DNA from: Hetaerina americana
Taxonomy: Eukaryota; Arthropoda; Insecta; Odonata; Calopterygidae
Direction: 5' to 3'
NCBI GenBank assembly: GCA_022747635.1
Contig: JAKTNV010000192.1
Coordinates: forward strand, 124,001-188,000
DNA length: 64,000 nucleotides
Below are positions 56,490 through 64,000 of this stretch, one piece after another. The notes beneath the pieces were generated by a model, which was not told the origin of the DNA, ran no database searches, and saw nothing but the letters and a program-made list of their open reading frames with translations. Each line of letters begins with the position of its first letter. Position 1 is the stretch's first letter. Both the position numbers and the translations under genes were made by a program.

Positions 56490-57095
56490 CATGAACCACT
56501 GGCGGAAGGTTGGCAGGAATTATTGGAGTGATAGTTAGAGTTATATACAGCGGAGGGGACGATAGTCTGCGAGGGGTTGCCATAATATTGAGTAAAAAGG
56601 TAGGAAGAAGCAGAGTCAACATAGAGCAAGCAACGGATAGAATATTTCTAGCAGAGGTAAAATCGAAACTGACGAACTTGGTCATTGTTCAGGTATACGT
56701 GCCACCAAGCAATCATAAAAAGGAAGTAATCTATAGGATATACGATCAGTTAGAGGATATAATAGAGGGTGTGTTTCTGCAGAGAAGCATTTGAAATTTA
56801 TGGGGATTTGGAATGCGACAGTAGATGTACAGCGCGGAAACATGGTCATTGAAGCAGAATGATAGACGTAGATAGGAGACTTTTGAAATGTGGGTGTGGA
56901 GAATGATGAAGAAAATGAAGTGGGCGGAAAAGAAAACAAATGAGGAAGTGCTAGGTGCGGTGGGGGAGGAGACTATATTGTTAGGAGAAATCATAAGGAG
57001 GTAGGAAAAATGGATCAAGGGCGTATTGATCGACATTGGGATGTTGAAGACTGTGATAGAGGGGAGAATGGCAAACAAGGAAAGGGTACGAACAG
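56490..57095 (+). mobile_element. Internally deleted LINE (endonuclease joined to C-terminus)
   Basis: 56510-56794 encodes endonuclease sequence (RVIYSGGDDSLRGVAIIL, VIVQVYVPPSN). Within a few codons it passes to the C-terminal region (TGGGTGTGGAGAATGATG; GCAAACAAGGAAAGGG), so the RT domain is gone. Related to the copy at 19.0-20.8 kb. Confidence 0.75.
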
Positions 57096-57144
57096 AATAG
57101 GTTACCCACACACACGCTATATACGTGTGTATGCATATATTTAT

Positions 57145-57411
57145 GTGGGTCGCGGTAGTCCAGTGGGTAGAGCGTTGGACTACTGACCGGAGGGTCCCGG
57201 GTTCAATTCCCAGGCAAGGCACTCTGGTCACCTGCAGCTCCACCCAATGCAGATCTTCCTGGGAAGACCATAACCAGCACAGGGAAAGGAACTGGCCCCC
57301 CTACCCTGATGTGTGAATTTCACACGCCGTCGGGTTTAATACTGGGTGAACTCTGCCATCCACCACCTACCAAACCGACCTTCGGGTTGATTACTGTATT
57401 TGTGGTTTTTT
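57145..57411 (+). repeat. tRNA-derived SINE, copy 2, with target duplication
   Basis: The 5' end has TAGTCCAGTGGGTAGAGCG (A-box region) and GGGTTCAATTCCC (B box), then the common body and the tail ACCAAACCGACCTTCGGG. It is flanked by ATATATTTAT at 57135-57144 and 57412-57421, a likely 10-bp target duplication, although the flank is AT-rich. Confidence 0.85.
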
Positions 57412-57984
57412 ATATATTTATATATACAATATATAAATCCGCTATATCATCAACATGCAGCCAAAGACCTCAAAAATACATTATTTCGCTCCTCAATAAA
57501 AATTCAACGAGAAATTTTACAACAATCGACACCTTTTCGCATGAAATAGCGCATAATTCAGCAAAAGACTACACTCCAGGGGTTCCCAGAAGAATGCCAA
57601 AAGCATTTTATACGATATCGGCGAACAAATATTTCTCCTGTAAAAAATATTTATCAATGTAAAACTGTTTGCGATATTTCGGATATCTATCTTTTCTTAG
57701 TAAAGCCTTAAGTTTCGCTTCATAAGTACTTGGCCAAATAAATAAGGAATATTTAATGCCAGAATGAGGTTTAAATAAGGGTAGAAGAATAAATTTTATG
57801 AGCTCATGTAGAATTTGCCTGAGGACTTTGCTCAATCAGTTAGTTTTAATTTATATCACAAAAAATGGCAAGGAGGTAGCATTAACGAGCCACAGGACGA
57901 TGCGTTTGATTTCTCAAACAGTATAGGTAGTACTTAGGATAAATAGCTAAATAATGGAGAAGAGTAAAAGGTAAATAATTTCCA

Positions 57985-58243
57985 CAGTTATCAACCCCAA
58001 GGTCGGTATGATAGGTGAGGGTAGAGCTCACCTATAACAAAGCCCAACCCCGTGTGAAATTCATACATCAGGGTGACAAGGGAGACCAGTTCCGTTCCCT
58101 GGACCGAAAAATCTCGGCACTCTCAGCTTCACCCGAGCTGTGGGTGAAACTGAGAGTGCCGAGATGCGTGCCCTGGAATCGAACCCGGGCTTTTCAGTTA
58201 GTAGTCCAACGATCTTTCCCCCTAGATTACAACGCCACCTCAT
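57985..58243 (-). repeat. tRNA-derived SINE, copy 3
   Basis: Minus strand: GTTGTAATCTAGGGGGAAAG and a good B box GGGTTCGATTCCAGG, body with CCCTGATGTATGAA, tail GACCTTGGGGTTGATAAC. It contains an extra inverted duplication (58113-58163) with 22-bp arms that the other copies lack. Confidence 0.82.
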
Positions 58244-58956
58244 TAAATCATTACTTAAGGGAACATCAGTTTGAGTCAAGAAATAGGGTATGAGCATAAT
58301 GTTAAAAGGGTAATGAGAGCACTTATACGGGAAGGAGTATAGAATACAACCAGGTCTGTGTATGTTTCGTAGATTTATTTTGAGAGGGTATTTGAAATAA
58401 TGGAGCAAAAAAGCTGCTAAGGAAGTTTTGTAGAAATTGGAAAAGACGGAAGGGTTATGTGACTTATCTCAAATGTATACTTCTCAGAGTGACCGGGTAC
58501 GGGTATCGGGTGAGATTCAAGAATGACAGTGAAAGCCGCCGGACTAAGGCAGGCTTTATCATTATCACTGGTGCCGTTCAAAGTGTATGCGAAGAAAATG
58601 GTGGAGTCGAAATGGTAATTAATGGGACAAGAAGTGCCAAATGGGTGCGCGAATCGAGCATGAAGGATATCGAAAGAGAAGAGCCTCGGCTGTCAGTCAC
58701 TGGCGTCGCTGTTTCGAATATGAGTCGGTTCCAAATTGAAGCTCAGGAGTGAATGGCTCGAAATCTATTTCTTTACATACGCATATGTGGGACAATTTCA
58801 AAGAGAAATACGAGCGAAAGTTTATTTCGTTAGTTACAACGAAAACGAATCAGTAAATATGCTAGCACAAATAAATGGGAAAATGAATACGTCAAAATCA
58901 GTAGGCAGGATTGTTCAGTTTACACGATCAATTGCTTAAAAACCGCTAAATTGTGA
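58244..58956. other. Upstream of DM9 gene 2, unassigned
   Basis: 58.48-58.76 kb is more GC-rich and holds a 97-codon frame of no recognised family. It may contain the promoter or an upstream exon of the DM9 gene. I cannot place either. Confidence 0.35.
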
Positions 58957-59343
58957 ATGCCACCATTAAACTGCTTTCCGCCTCCGATGAAAGTAATTTT
59001 GGACACGAAAAAAGTCGATTTATTTTGTGAACGGGGTTCATCCAGCTGCAAGCTTATAATTCGAAAATACGACGATGGCAAGTACCCTTCCCCATCCGAC
59101 GTAAACATTTCGGAACCCTGTGAAATTGCAGGCAGATTGGGAAATACTACGGTCATGTGGATTGGAGCCAGCAACGGTTACGTTCCCGCCGAGGCCTTCG
59201 TCGCGGGTAAAGACGGCAGCACCGACCTGTACGTGGGACGGGCTCGGTATAACAACGCATTCGTCCCCGGGAAGGTGCACCCAGCGCACGGCACTTGCTA
59301 CATACCATGGGGAGGGAAGGAGATCTCGCTCAAGAATTACGAG
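58957..59343 (+). CDS. DM9 gene 2, exon 1
   Basis: 387 bp, donor GTGAGT. Encodes an N-terminal segment with KVDLFCERGSSSCKLIIRK, then VMWIGASNGYVPAEAF, DLYVGRARYN, FVPGKVHP and CYIPWGG, ending NYE. More GC-rich than its surroundings. Confidence 0.85.
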
Positions 59344-62300
59344 GTGAGTTGATGACCTCGGGGATTCGACTGACATCGAATGCCTAGGAAACAAACATGA
59401 GTGGTATGGCGTGAGGCGTCAGTCCAATTGCGAGCAAAATTTTACAAATGATCCCGATCCTGAAAGTGAATAAAATTCAATAAATGTCACAATCTGTTCC
59501 TCAGATGATTCAAAAAAATTATCTCGGTATGGAGATCTTCGTGTATCTAGATAGAGACAGAGAACAAACAAGATGTCCGATTGGCCACATTATTTTCTCT
59601 TTCCTCACCCTGCTCATGCAGTCCAATGTCATCGGTGAAGGCCATGTGCATGTGTCCATTTAATTGACAACAAGATAATTGATTCTCAAAAGTTAAAACA
59701 TACGGCGAAAGAAATATTACAGAAAATAACACTTTCTTCAATTCAAAACTGATAAGAGCTTTGCTTCTATAATGGAGGATACTGGAAGTAGCCATAGTTG
59801 GTCCCTGTAACCATTGGCTATCTGGTATCATTTCTATTTATAAATTTAAATGAAACCAGGAGGGAAAACTATGAAACGTTTGGCCATTTTACTCATAATA
59901 ACCACATTTTTCAGTTATTTTTAATCGAATGGTAAATGATTGTTTCATGTTTCATTGTGTTCAATATTTTCTTTTCTGTTAATTAGAAAATATTTCAAAC
60001 AACTTACGAGTATTCTGGAAAGATATTGGAATGAATATAGATGCCAGAATTTTCTGAATAGGGAAGACAATTGCAATATTAATTTACCTTGGCCAGGGAC
60101 TGTTTATAGTTTTGAATTACTCACTTCCTACATTGCATTGGCTCTCTAAAAGTACTGGATGGTCTGAGAAATGTGAGATAGGTCTCAGGTCTAATGTAAG
60201 ATAAACCCCTGCCCTCAATTCCTCATGGGTGAGAGTGGGCGATACGTGATCAAACAAGGCTAGGCATGTGGTTGAGAATAGAGGAGAAGAAGTGAATTCC
60301 AGAGTAATTAGTAAATATTGTCACAAGATGGAGATGTGACATTTTTTTGTCCATCCCTAAGGGAAGAAATCCTTCCCAAAGGCACTGGACCAACTATCAG
60401 CCAATGGCATATGATGGTGAAAAGGAAAAGTAATCACCATATTATAGATCCACTGGAGAATTTTATGGAGGATTTCAAAAGAAATTAGAGGGGACTGGAA
60501 AGATTTTAGGTTTATGAAGCGACTGTTAAGGGAAGGAAGTTGAGAAAGTAAGAACAGTATTTTAACATCCTCGGGAATATATCATTTGGAACGATTGATG
60601 TGCAAAAGAAGTTATCAACTATGAGTATCAGTAGAGAAATAAGAAAAAAATGTTCACAAATTGCTATATTGAGAGCAACACTGTATATAGATGTGAAACA
60701 AAGAATATTAGGAAAAGTGAAAAAAAGTACTGGGGAAGTTTTTAGATGTGGGTTGCGGTTTATTATTGAGAACATTTCACTAGTCAGATAGGTCTAGGAA
60801 TGAGGAAGTAATGAAAAAAATGGAGAAAAAAAGAGATATGCCTGAAAGTGTAAGGAAAGGGAAGATAAATTGACTGGATAAACCATAACATAATGAGGGC
60901 CTGCATGCAGAATATGGTTATGAAAGGGAATGGAAGTGGGAATAGAGGAAGAAGGAAAAATTAGACATTCCAACAAACATTAGGAGAGGATATTAATAAT
61001 GAGAAATGAAGGAAAAGGCACAATATTGAAGTAGTGCCTGTGATAAAAATTCCACTTAAGTCCTTTCATGGATAGATTCACTGATAATGATGTTGATTTA
61101 GCCAGAATTGGAATAGTTAGATTTTCCCGACATTAAACTAGAATTTTTATTGCAGAATAACTCTTTTCAAATAATTATTTCATTACAATTGACTTGAGTG
61201 CTGTATGCCAAAATCTTTTAAGGCATAAGAAAAACTAGAATTAAAATGTTTTTTGTAAACATGAAGATGGAATTCTAGGAAAGTGTACTCCAGACACTAT
61301 TGCGACACAGTTTACATTACTAGATCTTTTATTCCATAGTCAAAAGTGATAGTTTCATGTTCACACAAATGTTGAATGAATGCAAATTTCTGCAAAATGA
61401 CTAGACTGAACTAAGCGCATAATCATTCTCTTTTGCATGGCTTTCACATTTAATGTCTACGTTATTCATAAACTCATTTTTTTAAATGGTTTTTATGTAC
61501 CTCATCTGTCTCTCTTTTCATGGACATTTGGAAGCATTTTGACCTATGTGTACATTTTTGGGGAAAAAGGAGTCTATTGTTGTCAAAAATCATCCATTTT
61601 GCCCTTTGTATTAAGGAGGAAGTGCTTAGAAAGAAATGCAAGAACAATTGATACCATTTCACACGATACCTATTAAATGAAATGTTTCATAGAAGATATT
61701 CACATCTTCAGTTTTATTTCAAAAGCCATTGTATTTACATGTCTTTATCTAAAAACATTGTCATCTTTCCTCTCATCTATTTAAGACTATGTCTCCAGCA
61801 TACTATTATGACATAATTTTAAATGCTAATATATTATGGTTCAATCTGAACTGAAGGTTTTCCCTGCACTTTAGGTCCTGTGTGGAACAAATTTTGAATG
61901 GACGCACAGCTCTGGAGGCAACATCCCTCAACGAGCTATTCCAGCCTCAAGTGGTATGGATGGAGAAGTCATGTACATTGGACGTGTCCACCACAATCGC
62001 ACCATTACAGTGGGAAAGGTAAAAGAGCAAATCCAATCAATTAACTAATCTCTCCCGGATATGTCTATGGATATTAATGATTTAGAGATTCAATTGCTGC
62101 ATATCTTTTAAGCATCCACAAAGGTTTGTGGCAGTGGTGTACATAGAAATATTACTTTGCTAGCTTTCGGGAGGGTTGTTGATACTGGAGTATAAATGCA
62201 CACACACAATCACACCTACATGTCCAATAGAAACTTGCACCCTAAGATGTTGTCTATGAGATGAAACTAGCCGTACCTCAATAACATTTTGTGAAATATA

Positions 62301-63405
62301 CAAAGCCTTTATTCAACCTTCAGTTTATTTTAATGACACCTTTTCAAGGACAACCTCATTAGAGTGGCTTATTAAACTAGCACCTAACCAAATGCACGTG
62401 GGTTTAACAACCCCTGCCCTCCAATACACCATTCCCCTCCAACTCTGCTCCCCCCTACTCTCCCCTTCTATCCATGATAGCATATGTACAACACTAATAT
62501 GGAATGTATTTTATATATGCTCTGAATGTGAAGGTGGCTAAGTGAGCTGCAAATAACACCTGACAAGGCCAACATTATTATGAAGGTAATTTGAAAAGTT
62601 CTCGGAATGGAATAGAAATAAATGACTTACCTCAGTGAAAATTTTTCCATTCTGATCTTTCGTTAAGTCACCACACCCATCAAACAGGTGATTTTTTCAT
62701 ATCAGATTCCACTGTTAAAATGTGATATGCCCATTCAGATGGCATCCCTGCAGCTCCAGCGATATCTTGCACTTTCAGTCAGTGATGAGCAAACATGACC
62801 TCCATGACCATTTTATGCATTTCTGCAATAATTTCTGGGATAAAGCACATTTTGGCTCGATTCTTGGCAAGAGTTGAATATGAAGGAGAATAGTCTCCCA
62901 GAGTGTTCTGAAAGTCGGCATGAATTTCCTTTGCTTTCATACCTTTCTTTTCCATGTATTTCATCACTGCTTGAATCTCAATTTTTTTTCCATCATCACA
63001 AATCGCTACACAGAAACAACAACAGAGTCTCACACAATCACAACAACACATATCTCTTCCCAGAGTAATGAAACCTTACATGTTTACTCATAAAGGATTA
63101 CCTATTACTACGTGAGAAACTTATTGTGCTAGCGCGACATCTGGTGGTGATTCCGAGAACCTTTCAAACTGCCCTCGTAAGAGTAAGTTTCCTGATTTGA
63201 CTTAAAAACAAGCTATTTAGCTATTTCGACTTAGCTAACCATGAAACGGAAGAGTCTAAAGTGTAAATATGTATTACTCTCATTATCTAAAATAATTGAT
63301 AAAATATCTTTCCTTGTAACAGGTTCATCCCAGTCATGGCGTTTGCTACATTCCGTATGGGGGAGAGGAACTTTCATTCCCAAATTATGAAATTCTGTTG
63401 ACAAG
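58957..63405 (+). CDS. DM9-repeat protein gene 2 (first 3 exons, continues past window)
   Basis: Exons 58957-59343, 61875-62018 and 63323-63405 join in frame (204 codons and 2 bases). Two DM9 repeats follow the plan of gene 1 module 1: the second and third exons have the same lengths (144 and 83 bp) and the same intron phases. A TGA directly before 58957 limits the start to ATG 58957 or 58987, unless an unseen acceptor is used. The first ~65 residues, before VMWIGASNGYVP, have two close Cys and no family I recognise. A split codon (AG) at the end shows that more exons lie beyond 64000. Likely a tandem paralogue of gene 1. Confidence 0.83.
59344..61874 (+). other. Intron 1 of DM9 gene 2
   Basis: 2.5 kb. 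Apart from a probable LINE relic at 60.47-61.01 kb I see no element. Confidence 0.55.
60470..61010 (+). mobile_element. Probable LINE C-terminal relic
   Basis: Degraded plus-strand sequence with an ISREIRKKCSQIAI / VKQRILGKVKKS region followed by frames resembling the C-terminal WLDH..GRGRRK part of LINEs (ATTGACTGGATAAACCATAA; GAATAGAGGAAGAAGG). It resembles a LINE family other than those at 19 and 30 kb. Assignment is by pattern only. Confidence 0.45.
61875..62018 (+). CDS. DM9 gene 2, exon 2
   Basis: Acceptor TGCACTTTAG, donor GTAAAA. 48 codons: VLCGTNFEWTHSSGGNIP, VMYIGRVHHNR, ending VGK. Confidence 0.88.
62581..63177 (-). mobile_element. Short mariner derivative in DM9 gene 2 intron 2
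   Basis: 597 bp flanked by TA (62579-62580, 63178-63179). The terminal repeats share TTTGAAA-GTTCTCGG. The minus-strand frame 62779-63051 has an N-terminal mariner HTH segment (IEIQAVMKYMEKKGMKAKEI). It then passes quickly to a short EIIAEMHKMVM segment; the catalytic domain is missing. Unrelated in sequence to the 748-bp derivatives. Confidence 0.85.
63323..63405 (+). CDS. DM9 gene 2, exon 3
   Basis: Acceptor CTTGTAACAG, donor GTATGT, 83 bp: VHPSHGVCYIPYGGEE and NYEILLT, ending in a split codon, exactly like 31065-31147. Confidence 0.87.
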
Positions 63406-63870
63406 GTATGTTTAAAATAAAGTTTTGAGTATGAAATTTTTGAAAAAGTAAAAAATAAGTAAAAATACTTAAATATAAAGTCATTATTGACAAGGTAATA
63501 TGATGGAAAAGCAAGCCTTCACTGATAAGATTACAGTTCTTGACCCTGTGTTTGCTCAAGTCCATAGGCTGAGAGTGAAACTTCAACATAGGGATGGGCT
63601 TCCAGGAAGCAAAGTATGATCCATTTCCCACAGTGATGTAGGCAGACGTACGGACTTGAAATTTACCCCACACCCTACACCCTAGTCACACACCGCTGTC
63701 CCAGCAGTATGTGGCTAGGAGAGATGAGAAGAGAGAACACTATAATAAAATTAAATGTTCATAACACCAAAAATTGGATAGTTAAAAGATGTTGATCAAA
63801 AGGACTTTATTTTATCATTTCCATTATATGTTGTTGATGAAGTCAATTGTCTTCCAAGAAGATGCTGCAA

Positions 63871-64000
63871 ATTAAATTCCTCAATGCAAGAAACGTTCGC
63901 CCATGTGATATTCATCGCCAATTAAAGGAGGTGTATGGAGACAATGTAATGGACGAGTCGTCTGTTCGGCGGTGGTGTCGCAACTTCAACATGGGGAGGG
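63871..64000 (+). mobile_element. Fragment of the mariner deletion-derivative family, copy 3
   Basis: From ATTAAATTCCTCAATGC to the window end, matching 55.59-55.72 kb (same GTGTATGG variant, so closer to copy 2). It has no terminal repeat on the left, so it is 5'-truncated. Whether it carries the same deletion cannot be seen. Confidence 0.85.

Noticed and set aside
57145..57225. Genuine tRNA gene
   Set aside because: A and B boxes are present, but the sequence runs into a repeated body and tail shared with two other copies. It is a SINE head.
58459..58752. 97-codon frame upstream of DM9 gene 2 as its first exon
   Set aside because: It ends in a stop with no usable donor and shows no signal peptide or DM9 similarity.

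Overview
The window is eukaryotic, almost certainly an arthropod nuclear genome. Genes are interrupted by GT-AG introns. The DNA is AT-rich and full of mariner transposons, APE-type LINEs and a tRNA-derived SINE. The only host genes I recognise are Cdc20/fizzy-like (partial, multicopy) and DM9-repeat genes. I see no bacterial operons and no CRISPR.

Left part (1-18,611): a tandem satellite with a ~313-bp monomer, about 35 copies, each with a poly-G tract of 7-19 G. Three copies of one 2,548-bp cassette sit inside poly-G tracts (1233-3780, 5351-7898, 9470-12017). Each cassette carries, on the + strand, a 5'-truncated reverse transcriptase-RNase H gene and then the first ~430 codons of a Cdc20/fizzy homologue that breaks off in its WD40 domain. 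Cassette plus five satellite monomers forms a higher-order repeat of 4,118-4,119 bp. I find this the most unusual structure in the window. To the right the array is plain satellite, with a local higher-order pattern at 14.2-16.75 kb and decayed monomers at the 18.6-kb edge.

Middle part (18.6-28 kb): transposon graveyard. It holds an internally deleted LINE (-), a mariner with TA target duplication (20944-22256, -), a dispersed repeat, foldback hairpins, and a decayed LINE pair facing each other at 26.37 kb.

28.1-37.3 kb: a DM9-repeat gene (+), six recognisable exons made of two copies of a three-exon module (about 250 + 144 + 83-87 bp), ending in a stop at 37305. Its introns hold two LINE fragments, a (TA)n tract and a mariner deletion derivative.

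37.3-58.9 kb: mariner fragments, a decayed mariner at 39.65-40.94 kb, foldbacks, a SINE, and a mariner (42936-44259) with perfect 147-bp terminal inverted repeats that overlap the 3' end of its transposase gene. A decayed RTE-like LINE (about 47.46-51.09 kb) is split by a solo LTR with a 4-bp target duplication. More LINE pieces, a second copy of the mariner deletion derivative and two further SINE copies follow.

58.9-64 kb: a second DM9 gene (+) with the same exon plan, running off the window, with a short mariner derivative in intron 2 and a third fragment of the deletion-derivative family at the right end.

Host genes and mobile elements do not form a pathway here. The DM9 genes are tandem paralogues, probably lectin-like. 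The satellite-RT-Cdc20 block is a repeat amplified as a unit; whether any copy is expressed cannot be told from sequence.
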